Shown here in pieces: positions 52,206 to 60,907 of a stretch of DNA of 64,000 bases (within the stretch, counting starts at the first letter, position 1; every line of letters starts with the position of its first letter). The stretch is taken from NCBI RefSeq assembly GCF_021165935.1, contig NZ_CP088953.1, positions 2,465,501-2,529,500 on the forward strand. The letters run 5' to 3'. Position numbers and translations under genes: made by a program. Under the pieces are notes generated by a model. The model searched no databases. It had not been told where the DNA came from and saw only the letters and a program-made list of their open reading frames with translations. The stretch is from Microbulbifer elongatus. GTDB lineage: Bacteria > Pseudomonadota > Gammaproteobacteria > Pseudomonadales > Cellvibrionaceae.

Positions 52206-54821
52206 TTATACAGCAACATCCTGAATCTCGGTCGCGGCGATACGCTTACCTTCTTCGGCAGACTTCTGGAAGTCTTCAATCTGGTCGAAGTTCAGGTAGC
52301 GGTAGATTTCCGCAGACATGGAGTTCAGGTTCTGGGCGTATTCCTGGTATTCCGCCGGGGTCGGCAGTTTGCCCAGGATGGCGCCTACAGAGGCCAGTTC
52401 CGCGGAGGTCAGGTACACGTTGGCACCATCGCCCAGGCGGTTGGGGAAGTTACGGGTAGAGGTGGACAGCACGGTGCTGTTCGGGGCTACGCGCGCCTGG
52501 TTACCCATGCACAGGGAGCATCCCGGCATCTCGGTGCGTGCACCGGATGCGCCGTAGATGTTGTAGTAGCCTTCTTCCATCAGCTGGTGCTCGTCCATCT
52601 TGGTGGGCGGAGAGATCCACATACGGGTGGAGATGCCACCCTTGTGCTGCTGCAGCAGTTTACCGGCGGCGCGGAAGTGACCGATGTTGGTCATGCAGGA
52701 GCCGATAAATACTTCATCGACCTTGTCGCCGGCCACGTCAGACAGCAGCTTGGCGTCGTCCGGGTCGTTCGGGCAGCACACGATGGGCTCTTTTACTTCC
52801 GCCAGGTCGATTTCGATCACTGCGGCGTACTCGGCGTCGGCGTCGGCGCTCATCAGCTCCGGTTTTTCCAGCCAGGCTTCCATGGCGCGTGCACGACGCT
52901 CCAGGGTGCGCTTGTCGCCGTAGCCTTCCGCGATCATCCAGCGCAGCAGGGTGATGTTGGAGCGCAGGTACTCGGCGATGGAGTCTTCCGGCAGCTTGAT
53001 GGTACAGCCCGCAGCGGAACGCTCGGCGGAAGCGTCGGACAGCTCGAATGCCTGCTCTACAGTCAGGTTGTCCAGACCTTCGATCTCGAGGATGCGGCCG
53101 GAGAAGATGTTCTTCTTGCCTTTCTTCTCGACGGTCAGCAGGCCTTCCTGAATCGCGTAGTAAGGGATGGCATGTACCAAGTCACGCAGGGTGATGCCCG
53201 GCTGCATTTCGCCCTTGAAGCGCACCAGTACGGATTCCGGCATATCCAGCGGCATAACGCCGGTGGCCGCGGCAAACGCCACCAAGCCGGAGCCGGCCGG
53301 GAAGGAGATGCCCATGGGGAAGCGGGTGTGGGAGTCACCACCGGTACCCACGGTGTCCGGCAGCAGCATGCGGTTCAGCCAGCTGTGGATGATGCCGTCG
53401 CCCGGGCGCAGGGAAACACCGCCGCGGTTCATGATGAAGTCCGGCAGGGTGTGCTGGGTGTCGATGTCCACGGGCTTGGGGTAAGCCGCGGTGTGACAGA
53501 AAGACTGCATGGTGAGGTCGGCCTGGAAGCCGAGGCACGCCAGGTCTTTCAGTTCGTCACGGGTCATCGGACCCGTGGTGTCCTGGGAGCCAACGGTGGT
53601 CATCTTCGGCTCGCAGTAGGTGCCCGGACGGACGCCTTCCATACCGCAGGCTTTACCCACCATTTTCTGTGCCAGGGTGTAACCCTTGCCAGTGTCGTTC
53701 GGTTGCTCCGGCAGGCGGAACAGGTCGGAAGCGCCGAGTCCCAGGGATTCGCGGGCTTTGGTGGTCAGACCGCGGCCAACGATCAGGTTGATACGGCCAC
53801 CGGCCTGCACTTCGTCCAGCAGTACGTCGGACTTCAGTTCGAATTCGGAAATGACCTTGCCGTCCTCGGACAGGATCTTGCCTTCATAGGGGCGGATTTC
53901 GATGATGTCGCCCATATTCAGGTCGTCAACCGGGGCTTCGAAGACCAGTGCGCCGGCGTCTTCCATGGTGTTGTAGAAGATCGGGGCCACTTTACCGCCG
54001 ATGCAGATACCGCCGCCTTTCTTGTTCGGTACGCCCGGCAGTTCGTCGCCGAAGAACCACAGGACAGAGTTGGTGGCGGACTTACGGGAAGAACCGGTAC
54101 CGACTACGTCACCAACAAAGGCAACCGGCAGGCCTTTGGCCTGGATTTCTTCGATTTGCTTCATCGGGCCGGTCACGCCGTGCTCTTCCGGCTCCAGACC
54201 GTCGCGGGTCATTTTGTACATGGCGCGCGCGTGCAGGGGGATATCCGGGCGGGACCAGGCGTCCGGGGCCGGGGACAGGTCGTCGGTGTTGGTTTCACCG
54301 GTCACTTTGAAGACCGCAACCTTGATGCTCTCGGGCACTTTATCGCGCTTGGTGAACCACTCGCCGTCGGCCCAGGACTGGATTACCGCCTTGGCCACTT
54401 CGTTGCCGGCTTTGGCTTTTTCTTCCACATCGTGGAAGGCGTCAAACATCAGCAGGGTGCCTTTCAGCTGTTCGCCGGCCAGTTCCGCCAGATCTTTGTC
54501 GTCCAGCAGGTCTACCAGAGTGGCGATGTTGTAGCCGCCCAGCATTTTACCCAGCAGTTTGGTGGCATGTTCTCTGTCGATCAGGGGGGATTCGGCCTCG
54601 CCCTTGACGATGGCGGTGAGGAAACCGGCTTTTACGTAGGCGGCCTCGTCCACACCCGGCGGTACGCGATTGGTGATCAGGTCCAGCAGTTCCTGCTCTT
54701 CACCCGCGGGCGGGTTTTTCAGCAGTTCCACCAGGCCGGCAACCTGCTCGGCGTTCAGGGGCTTGGGTGGGATATTCTGTTCGGCGCGCTCGGCGACGTG
54801 TTTGCGATAGGCTTCAAGCAC
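52206..54821 (-). CDS. acnB: Aconitate hydratase B
   Basis: TCA-cycle enzyme interconverting citrate and isocitrate, with a 4Fe-4S cluster. GTG start at 54821 after GAGGG gives 871 aa (E. coli 865). The N-terminal HEAT-like domain starts [15 protein letters not shown]. The swivelling domain carries [20 protein letters not shown]. Cluster ligands are in [12 protein letters not shown] and PGCSLCMGN near the C terminus. It is monocistronic. Confidence 0.97.
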   Translation of the reverse strand: MLEAYRKHVAERAEQNIPPKPLNAEQVAGLVELLKNPPAGEEQELLDLITNRVPPGVDEAAYVKAGFLTAIVKGEAESPLIDREHATKLLGKMLGGYNIATLVDLLDDKDLAELAGEQLKGTLLMFDAFHDVEEKAKAGNEVAKAVIQSWADGEWFTKRDKVPESIKVAVFKVTGETNTDDLSPAPDAWSRPDIPLHARAMYKMTRDGLEPEEHGVTGPMKQIEEIQAKGLPVAFVGDVVGTGSSRKSATNSVLWFFGDELPGVPNKKGGGICIGGKVAPIFYNTMEDAGALVFEAPVDDLNMGDIIEIRPYEGKILSEDGKVISEFELKSDVLLDEVQAGGRINLIVGRGLTTKARESLGLGASDLFRLPEQPNDTGKGYTLAQKMVGKACGMEGVRPGTYCEPKMTTVGSQDTTGPMTRDELKDLACLGFQADLTMQSFCHTAAYPKPVDIDTQHTLPDFIMNRGGVSLRPGDGIIHSWLNRMLLPDTVGTGGDSHTRFPMGISFPAGSGLVAFAAATGVMPLDMPESVLVRFKGEMQPGITLRDLVHAIPYYAIQEGLLTVEKKGKKNIFSGRILEIEGLDNLTVEQAFELSDASAERSAAGCTIKLPEDSIAEYLRSNITLLRWMIAEGYGDKRTLERRARAMEAWLEKPELMSADADAEYAAVIEIDLAEVKEPIVCCPNDPDDAKLLSDVAGDKVDEVFIGSCMTNIGHFRAAGKLLQQHKGGISTRMWISPPTKMDEHQLMEEGYYNIYGASGARTEMPGCSLCMGNQARVAPNSTVLSTSTRNFPNRLGDGANVYLTSAELASVGAILGKLPTPAEYQEYAQNLNSMSAEIYRYLNFDQIEDFQKSAEEGKRIAATEIQDVAV

Positions 54822-55246
54822 GGATAATTCCCTCTTTGGTGTATGGGGTGGAACCAACAGCTTTCCTGGAGTTCTGGGCGACCAGAGCCGCAAATCGAAC
54901 TCCGTTTTACATCGATGGCCGCTGGAAGCGGGTGGCGAATTCTACATTACTCGGTTAACGCTGTTAAGTTCGTTGAAAAATCAATAACTTACGCAAATTC
55001 TCATCATTCATCGGATGAATAAAGGTCGATTTCAGTGGCTTTTTTCAACTGATAATCAATCGCATTATGGTGCTTTCACCCGGCTATTATCCATGTGATG
55101 AATGGACGTAAACGGTCATCGAAAATGCTATTCTGTGCCGCCTCGATTCACACAGCGTTTCACACGAATTTATCGGCGCCCCACCGTACGGTGAGCATCA
55201 CACAGGATGCTGGCGGTAGTGGCGGCAGAAGAGGTATTTTCGCTGC
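54822..55246. other. Intergenic control region between acnB and the DUF1289 gene
   Basis: 425 nt, AT-richer than the surroundings, between divergent genes. It holds a perfect ATTCATC-G-GATGAAT palindrome near 55006-55020 and an extended -10-like TGCTATTCT ending at 55134, about 112 nt before the DUF1289 gene. No convincing coding frame. Probably carries the promoters of both genes. Confidence 0.5.
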
Positions 55247-55714
55247 ATGGCGATTTATAAAAAAGTACGTACGCCCTGTATTGGCGTCTGCTCCACCGGC
55301 ATTGGCGACAATGTCTGTCGTGGGTGCAAGCGATTTGCGCACGAAGTGATCAACTGGAACGCATACTCGGAAGAGCAACGCCGCATCATAGCGGAGCGCC
55401 GTGACGGCTATCTTGCAAATGCCGTGCGCAGTCAGTTTGAAATCGTCGACCAGAACCTGTTGCTGGCGCAGTTGCGCCATCAACAGATCCGTTTTAATGA
55501 AGATCAGAACCCCTACTGCTGGGTGTTTGAATTGTTGCGCGCGGGGGCTAGCCAGATTGCCGACCCGGCGGAGTACGGGTTGCAGGTGACCCCGGTAGCA
55601 CGGGGTATCCCGTTGACGGAGCTGCGCAGGCGCATCGATGAAGACTTTTTCGCACTCTCACAGGCGTACTACCTGCGATTTGTGGCGCCGGGGCTGGCAT
55701 CGGCGGCCGAGTAG
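55247..55714 (+). CDS. DUF1289 domain protein
   Basis: 155 aa. The N-terminal DUF1289 motif has four Cys in TPCIGVCSTGIGDNVCRGCKRFAHEV, probably binding zinc or an Fe-S cluster, followed by W(N)xYSEEQRRII, typical of the family. The remaining 100 residues are unassigned. It is probably transcribed alone or with the lipid kinase gene 89 nt downstream. Confidence 0.88.
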   Translation: MAIYKKVRTPCIGVCSTGIGDNVCRGCKRFAHEVINWNAYSEEQRRIIAERRDGYLANAVRSQFEIVDQNLLLAQLRHQQIRFNEDQNPYCWVFELLRAGASQIADPAEYGLQVTPVARGIPLTELRRRIDEDFFALSQAYYLRFVAPGLASAAE

Positions 55715-55803
55715 CCGGTGCGTACGTCAGGTGCTGTTTATTTCGGGTTGCTGTCAGGGCTCACAGTGCCCTGGCCACCGTTCATTATTTTTAGGAGTCT
55801 CAC

Positions 55804-56712
55804 TTGCCCCACGCTTCCCGTCGCCCAGACAAGCAGCTCCTTATCCTGATCAACCCGGCCAGTCGCAGCGGCGGGGATTGTGCTGATCAGCTGCAGGCGG
55901 GGGTATCCGGCTTGCGGGAAGAGGGCTGGTCGGTCGAGGTAAGAGACACGGACAGTCCTGAAGATGCCGTTACCAGTATTCGTGATGCCCGGGCAGATAT
56001 GATTGCCATTGGCGGTGGTGATGGCACTGTCAGCGGTTGTGCAAAAGCCCTGGTGGAGCGGGGGCTTCCTCTGGCGGTACTGCCCATGGGGACCGCCAAT
56101 GATCTCGCACGTTCCCTCGGTATCGAGTCACTGGAACAGGCATTTGCAGCCATTCGTGACGGCCACACGGCAAGGATCGATCTCGCGCGCTTGGGGGATG
56201 AGTACTTCTTCAATGTGGCAAATCTGGGGCTGGGTGTGCAGGTGACGGAGGCGCTTACCCCGGATGTAAAGCGCCGCTGGGGTGTTCTCAGTTATCTCAA
56301 AGCCGTGAGTGAAGCGCTGACGCGCAGCAACCAGTTCAAGGTCCGGCTGGTCGTTGACGGGCAGAAATTCCATATCCGATCAATGCAGCTTGCGGTCGGT
56401 AACGGCCGTTTCTACGGGGGCGGCAATGTGGTGCACGAGCAGGCTACCATTAGCGATGGCAAACTCCACCTGTACAGCCTGAAGCCGCAAAGTCTGCTGG
56501 AACTGTTGTCCTTGGCGCCGTTTCTTCGCTTGGGGCAGCACCGGGTGTCCAGGCGCGTATTTACGGCGTCGGGTTCCGAAGTGGCGATCGAGACAGCGCC
56601 GGCAGCGATGGAAGTCCACGCAGACGGCGAGCCAGTGGCGACTACCCCGGTATGTATTCGGGTGGAGAAAGGGGTGATCGCGGCCGTGGTGCCGGCTGAC
56701 GCTGGCGTCTAG
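55804..56712 (+). CDS. Lipid kinase YegS-like (diacylglycerol kinase catalytic fold)
   Basis: 302 aa. TTG start behind TAGGAG. The DAGK catalytic domain has LINPASRSGG, IGGGDGTVSGCAKAL and LPMGTANDLARSLG, the nucleotide-binding loops of the YegS family. The C-terminal beta-rich half (VGNGRFYGGGNVVHEQATISDGKLHLY) is also typical. Expected to phosphorylate a lipid such as phosphatidylglycerol or diacylglycerol; the substrate is unproven. Confidence 0.9.
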   Translation: MPHASRRPDKQLLILINPASRSGGDCADQLQAGVSGLREEGWSVEVRDTDSPEDAVTSIRDARADMIAIGGGDGTVSGCAKALVERGLPLAVLPMGTANDLARSLGIESLEQAFAAIRDGHTARIDLARLGDEYFFNVANLGLGVQVTEALTPDVKRRWGVLSYLKAVSEALTRSNQFKVRLVVDGQKFHIRSMQLAVGNGRFYGGGNVVHEQATISDGKLHLYSLKPQSLLELLSLAPFLRLGQHRVSRRVFTASGSEVAIETAPAAMEVHADGEPVATTPVCIRVEKGVIAAVVPADAGV

Positions 56713-56773
56713 CGGGCTGTTTGTCCCCGGCGCTGAGGAAGGCCGGGGTTCATGCGTAAGGAGAGTTGGTCTA

Positions 56774-57205
56774 ATGAGTTTACTGAGAAGCGACCGTCAG
56801 GTGGCATTGCAGTGGCTGCACGGCTGGGCGCTGGAAACCCTGTCGCATTTCCGTTTCGTTGCCGATCACGAGGTGGGTGCGGAAGCGGTAGCGCTGTGTG
56901 AATCCCTGGCGGATGAGCGCGAGCAGCTGGTGGGCAGGCTGGCGGCGGCCATCCGGGAAACCGGTGATCTACCGGCGGAGCCAGATCCTGATCGCGAAGC
57001 GCTGCAGCAGATGCAGGAGCAGCTGTCCAGCGTCTTTGCGGAGCAGGGTGGGGACGCCATGCTGGCATACTGCGGCTCCCGGGAGGAGGCATTTCTGGAA
57101 CAGGCTCGGCAGGAGGCGGGTGTGCTGGAGGGTACGCGATATGCGTCGCTACTTTCGGCGTGCCAGGCCAGTGCTGCGCAGGCAATCAAGCGCCTGCAGG
57201 CCTGA
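56774..57205 (+). CDS. Uncharacterised helical protein
   Basis: 143 aa, almost wholly alpha-helical by composition, acidic, with Cys at two positions (ALCESL, LLSACQ). AAGGAGAG precedes the ATG. The pattern (VALQWLHGWALETLSHFRFVAD) could be a four-helix bundle related to ferritin-like DUFs, but I cannot name a family. It follows the lipid kinase gene by 61 nt. Confidence 0.6.
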   Translation: MSLLRSDRQVALQWLHGWALETLSHFRFVADHEVGAEAVALCESLADEREQLVGRLAAAIRETGDLPAEPDPDREALQQMQEQLSSVFAEQGGDAMLAYCGSREEAFLEQARQEAGVLEGTRYASLLSACQASAAQAIKRLQA

Positions 57206-57233
57206 CTACCGGCTTTATGCCCAATGCCCACGT

Positions 57234-58187
57234 TCAGTGCGGGCGGATAAGGTGCACCCGCAATGCCGGTAAAAATGGTGTTTTATCCACCTGCAAGTCC
57301 CGGCGCGTGCGTCGCCGGCTCGCCGGTGGCGTGTGGTCGACCCGAGAGAACTCCGGCAAAGAGCGATCCGCACCACCGCTGATCAGCACCGGCATCGCCG
57401 AATAACCTACCTGCCGATAGTCGTCCCGCTGATCCTGCTCTGCGGCATGAAAGATTTCCGCTACCTGTAAATTCGCTCTGCTCTGAATCTGTACCTGGCG
57501 CAGGTGGTCGTGGTCGTTACGGTGCAGCCCGGCCAGGAGCTGACGCTGATACTGAATACCCGGGTCCTGTCCCTGTGGGTCCAGTTGCACCAGCTTCCTC
57601 TCACACCACGCAATACTCACCTTTTTCATGGATTTGCGAGCCTTGATCCAGCTGAGTGCTATGGCATCCGGGCGCCGTGGGCAGAGTAGTATCTGGCGGT
57701 AACACTGGCGCAAATGGGTGCGGGGAAAACCAGCATCCGCGAGCATATCCCGCAGTTGTTGGTCGCGCTCTAGGGCAGGTTGGGGGGCGAGAGCCTGTTT
57801 TATGTCGGCGACCGTCTTCTGAAATACCGCTTTTGCTTTATTGAGTTGCTGCGCGTGCTCAATAGCACCGGTGGGAACCGCCAGTAGCCCCGGAACCTGT
57901 AGTGTATTGCGGGCATCCCCTGGCTGGTGGGCCTCACCATAATCAAGGCTGGCGAAGAGTGCAGCGGCCAGGCCGAATGGCTGTTCAAAGGTGACGCCCA
58001 GGCGGTTCGCCGAATCGATCGCAAACTCCGGGCGCAGCAGATAGTGCTGCCAACTGGGAGCGGCGTCCTCCAGTGCAGACAGGTGTTGCGCCAGTTGCTC
58101 CGCCAGTCCGTGCAGCTGCACAAGGGAGGCTGCCAGCTCGCGGTTGAGTTGTGCCAATTGGGACTTCGAGGTGACGCTGTTCGACAT
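57234..58187 (-). CDS. tus: Tus-like DNA replication terminus site-binding protein
   Basis: 317 aa (E. coli Tus 309). Compared with E. coli Tus from memory, several blocks align in order: an N-terminal helix with LNRELAASLVQLHGLAEQL; VPGLLAVPTGAIEHAQQLNKAKAVFQK for Tus LPGVL...HINKLKTTFEH; CYRQILL followed by SWIKARKSMKKV; AEIFHAAEQDQ...SAMPVLIS for ARVWYKGDQKQ...PTPLIALI; and the C terminus LPALRVHLIRPH for LIIPRLHLYVAD. Tus binds Ter sites and blocks DnaB in one direction. The basic composition fits. The gene has a good promoter overlapping a weak Ter-like sequence, recalling the autoregulated E. coli tus/TerB. Family call fairly sure; site specificity unknown. Confidence 0.75.
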   Translation of the reverse strand: MSNSVTSKSQLAQLNRELAASLVQLHGLAEQLAQHLSALEDAAPSWQHYLLRPEFAIDSANRLGVTFEQPFGLAAALFASLDYGEAHQPGDARNTLQVPGLLAVPTGAIEHAQQLNKAKAVFQKTVADIKQALAPQPALERDQQLRDMLADAGFPRTHLRQCYRQILLCPRRPDAIALSWIKARKSMKKVSIAWCERKLVQLDPQGQDPGIQYQRQLLAGLHRNDHDHLRQVQIQSRANLQVAEIFHAAEQDQRDDYRQVGYSAMPVLISGGADRSLPEFSRVDHTPPASRRRTRRDLQVDKTPFLPALRVHLIRPH

Positions 58188-58267
58188 CTTCTGTGCCCTG
58201 GAGGTGATCCGCCGGATCTGGCCCTGGAGAGCGATGAATCCGACCTTGGGTGGTGCGGGAGTCTCCT

Positions 58268-58302
58268 ATATTAATCCACTTAATAAGTCGTTATCAAATG
58301 AG
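58268..58302 (-). promoter_or_regulatory. tus promoter overlapping a Ter-like sequence
   Basis: On the minus strand, TTGATA (58297-58292), 18-nt spacer, TAATAT (58273-58268). On the plus strand, AATAAGT from 58282, identical to the start of TerB, runs through the spacer and -35. Beyond those 7 bases the match to E. coli Ter is poor: 12 of 21 positions over 58282-58302. Confidence 0.5.
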
Positions 58303-58423
58303 CGCGATGCTCGGTACGCCCACCCCCGAGCGCGGTAACCGGTCAACAAAAGGCGGGGAGGGGCGTTATGATGCGCCGCGCCGGGAGGCACGTGTATTCC
58401 CGCGTATCCGTATTTGATTTGTC

Positions 58424-59059
58424 ATGAGTTCTGTTATGAGTAGTGCCCCGGTTCCCGACCTGTCCGCCATCCACGACTTTCTGTTGTGCGAAACCCCCGG
58501 CGCGTGGATCGAGGCGGCGCTCGCGCAACCTGAAATGATGCTGGTGGACCACGCCAATTGCGAAAAGAAAGCCGCGGGCACGGCGCTCAATCTGATGTTT
58601 CGCTATCTCGACAATTTTGAGCTGCTGAACAAAATGTCGCGACTGGCGCGGGAGGAGCTGCGGCATTTCGAGCAGGTGATTGCGATTATGAAAAAGCGGG
58701 GTATTCGCTACCCGCATGTCACGGCCTCGCGCTATGCAGCGGGACTGCGCGACCAGGTGCGCCGGGAGGAGCCGGGCCGACTGGTAGATACGCTGATCTG
58801 TGGCGCGATTATCGAGGCGCGCTCCTGTGAGCGGTTTGCCCGGATTGCGCCGCATCTGGATGAAGAGCTGCAGGCGTTTTATCTCTCCCTGCTCAAGTCT
58901 GAGGCGCGGCATTTCCGCGACTATCTAACACTTGCGCAAAAGGCGACGAGCGAGGATATCCAGCCGAGGGTGCAGGCAATGCTGGAGGTAGAGCGGGACC
59001 TGGTGCAGGGCAGCGATGAGGAATTCCGCTTCCACAGTGGTGTACCCGGGCTCGCATGA
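58424..59059 (+). CDS. miaE: tRNA-(ms2io6A)-hydroxylase MiaE
   Basis: Di-iron monooxygenase that hydroxylates the isopentenyl group of ms2i6A37 in tRNAs reading UNN codons. 211 aa. The ferritin-like iron ligands fall in NCEKKAAGTAL, REELRHFEQV, IEARSCERFA and KSEARHFRDY. An in-frame ATG four codons later is an alternative start. Divergent from tus, and convergent with the LysR gene, which ends 13 nt away. Confidence 0.93.
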   Translation: MSSVMSSAPVPDLSAIHDFLLCETPGAWIEAALAQPEMMLVDHANCEKKAAGTALNLMFRYLDNFELLNKMSRLAREELRHFEQVIAIMKKRGIRYPHVTASRYAAGLRDQVRREEPGRLVDTLICGAIIEARSCERFARIAPHLDEELQAFYLSLLKSEARHFRDYLTLAQKATSEDIQPRVQAMLEVERDLVQGSDEEFRFHSGVPGLA

Positions 59060-59071
59060 GTCCCGTCGCGG

Positions 59072-60013
59072 CTATTTGTACACTTCGACCACATCCCCAA
59101 GCCGCTCTGCGACGATTGCCCGTAGGTCGCTGGCCAGCTCCCGGTAAAAGCGCCGTGCCGGGGCGCTCGCCCGCCATACCAGGCCGTGCTGGCGTCGAAT
59201 CGGTTTCGCCCGCAGCTCGCTGACGTGCAGTGCTTCCGGGTTGTGCATTTCTGAATGGACGTAGAGTCCGGGCAGAAAGGCAACGCCCAACCCCATCACT
59301 ACCATCTGGCGCAAAGTGTCCAGGCTGGTGCCCTCATAGTCTCGCTGTAGCTGGGCGCCCAGGCGCTCGCATATCTCCTGCACCTGATGGTGAAAGTGAT
59401 GTTGTCCTTCCAGGGTCAGCACTTTTTCCCCCTTGAGCTGTGATGGCGTCACCTGAGCCTTGCCTGCCAGCCGATGGTCCGCGGGTACCACGAACTTGAG
59501 CGGTTCGGTAAACAGGGGTTCCACTGATATGTCGTCCCGTTTGACCGGGAGGGGCACGATCGCAATGTCGTAGAGACCTTCGGTAAGTGATTGGAGCAGG
59601 CGGTTTGGGGGCGCCTCCCGCACATAGAGTTTCAGTTTGTGGTGCCGGTGATGTAGAGCTGGCAGCACGTTGGGGAGCAGGTAGGGCCCCAGCGTGGGGG
59701 GTACTCCGAGTTTGTAGGTGCTCTGATGTCCCTGGGAAATCAGGTCCGCGTGTTGCGAAAATTCGCGAACTCCCAGAATAAGCTGCTTTGCGTGTTCAAG
59801 TAGCTCGCGGCCTTCCGGGGTCAACAGGGTGCCCGAGCGGTTTCGTTCAAACAGGGGAATGCCCAGGTTGCTTTCCAGGGCCTGAATCTGCGCGGTGAGT
59901 GCGGGCTGGCTGACTCTAAGCTCGTCAGCGGCACGCCGAAAGCTTGATTGTGACGCTATGGTCACAAAGTATTCCAGCTGTTTAAAACTGGGTGGTTGAG
60001 AGGTTTTCGGCAT
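59072..60013 (-). CDS. LysR-family regulator, OxyR-like but lacking the peroxidatic cysteine
   Basis: 313 aa. The N-terminal winged helix reads LEYFVTIASQSSFRRAADELRVSQPALTAQIQALE. The effector domain aligns without gaps to E. coli OxyR around its redox site: GEKVLTLEGQHHFHHQVQEICERLGA. C199 of OxyR corresponds to H206 here, while C208 corresponds to C215. TSLDTLRQMVVMGLGVAFLP follows as in OxyR. Peroxide sensing by a C199-C208 disulfide is therefore impossible. It is divergent from a carbonic anhydrase-SulP operon, so it more likely senses something tied to CO2/bicarbonate or another ligand. The His-rich patch (QHHFHHQ) could bind metal. Confidence 0.88.
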   Translation of the reverse strand: MPKTSQPPSFKQLEYFVTIASQSSFRRAADELRVSQPALTAQIQALESNLGIPLFERNRSGTLLTPEGRELLEHAKQLILGVREFSQHADLISQGHQSTYKLGVPPTLGPYLLPNVLPALHHRHHKLKLYVREAPPNRLLQSLTEGLYDIAIVPLPVKRDDISVEPLFTEPLKFVVPADHRLAGKAQVTPSQLKGEKVLTLEGQHHFHHQVQEICERLGAQLQRDYEGTSLDTLRQMVVMGLGVAFLPGLYVHSEMHNPEALHVSELRAKPIRRQHGLVWRASAPARRFYRELASDLRAIVAERLGDVVEVYK

Positions 60014-60030
60014 GGCGCTTCAGTCTTTTT

Positions 60031-60079
60031 TGATAACGAATGATTATCAGCGATAGGTATTTTAACTTATTGAACTATC
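60031..60079. promoter_or_regulatory. Inverted repeats in the LysR / carbonic anhydrase divergent region
   Basis: TGATAA-N7-TTATCA (60031-60049) and GATAG-N18-CTATC (60052-60079). The half-sites resemble OxyR tetranucleotides (ATAG / CTAT). Location between the divergent genes suits a LysR-type recognition and activation site pair. Confidence 0.6.
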
Positions 60080-60136
60080 AAAAAATAATGGATTCCAAGT
60101 TGAATGCCCGTTCCAGAATGATTGCAAGGAGTAATG

Positions 60137-60811
60137 ATGGAGCACGTAATTTCCGGTGTGGCGAAGTTTCAGAAAGAAGTCTATCCCACCAAAAAGGCAC
60201 GCTTTTCCAAGCTGGCTGACGGCCAGAATCCCGAGGTGCTGTTTATCACCTGCGCCGATTCCCGCATCGATCCGAACCTGGTCACCCAGACCGAGCCCGG
60301 CGAGCTGTTTATCTGTCGCAATGCGGGCAATGTGGTTCCCCCGCACAGCAATCATTCCGGCGGCATGACGGCATCCATCGAGTTCGCGGTGGCGGCGTTG
60401 GGGGTTTCCCATATCGTGATCTGTGGGCATACCGATTGTGGCGCCATGAAGGGCGCGATCGAGCCGGAGAACCTGGACTCGCTGCCGCATGTGAAGGAAT
60501 GGCTTGGTCACTGTCGTTCAGCCACCGATGTTGTGCGCGACCGCCACGGCGAGCTGAGTAAAGATCACCTGAATGAAGTGACTTGTGAAAATGTGGTCCA
60601 ACAATTGCAGCACCTGCGTACCCACCCTGCGGTCGCCAGTGGTCTCGCCAATGGTCGGGTTACCTTGCACGGTTGGGTTTACAACATTGGCAGCGGGGAA
60701 GTTCTGTGCTTCGACGAGTCAACGCGGGAGTTCAAGCCGATGGATGAGCGCTATCGCGCAATGTTCGGCGAGCTGGCGGACTCGGTTGCCAAGGACACCT
60801 GCGGCAGCTGA
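60137..60811 (+). CDS. can: Beta-carbonic anhydrase
   Basis: Zinc enzyme interconverting CO2 and bicarbonate. 224 aa from the ATG at 60137, 5 nt after AAGGAG; the adjacent ATG at 60134 is also possible. Zinc ligands C39, H98 and C101, with the D41-R43 dyad (TCADSRIDP, CGHTDCGAMKG), are intact. It is followed by a SulP transporter 96 nt downstream; the space contains a small hairpin (60849-60868) that may tune expression between the two genes. Confidence 0.96.
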   Translation: MEHVISGVAKFQKEVYPTKKARFSKLADGQNPEVLFITCADSRIDPNLVTQTEPGELFICRNAGNVVPPHSNHSGGMTASIEFAVAALGVSHIVICGHTDCGAMKGAIEPENLDSLPHVKEWLGHCRSATDVVRDRHGELSKDHLNEVTCENVVQQLQHLRTHPAVASGLANGRVTLHGWVYNIGSGEVLCFDESTREFKPMDERYRAMFGELADSVAKDTCGS

Positions 60812-60907
60812 TCGCCTCGCGTGTGTGTCGTCTGCGTTTCGTGCTGACAAAAGGGGCCAAGGCTCCTTTCGCAAGGAAGATTCTGAAGTATAAGAGGTGC
60901 CGAAGTC

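Noticed and set aside
52587..54827. 746-codon open frame antisense to acnB
   Set aside because: Antisense shadow of acnB; composition rich in His, Gly, Gln and Val with no recognisable domain.
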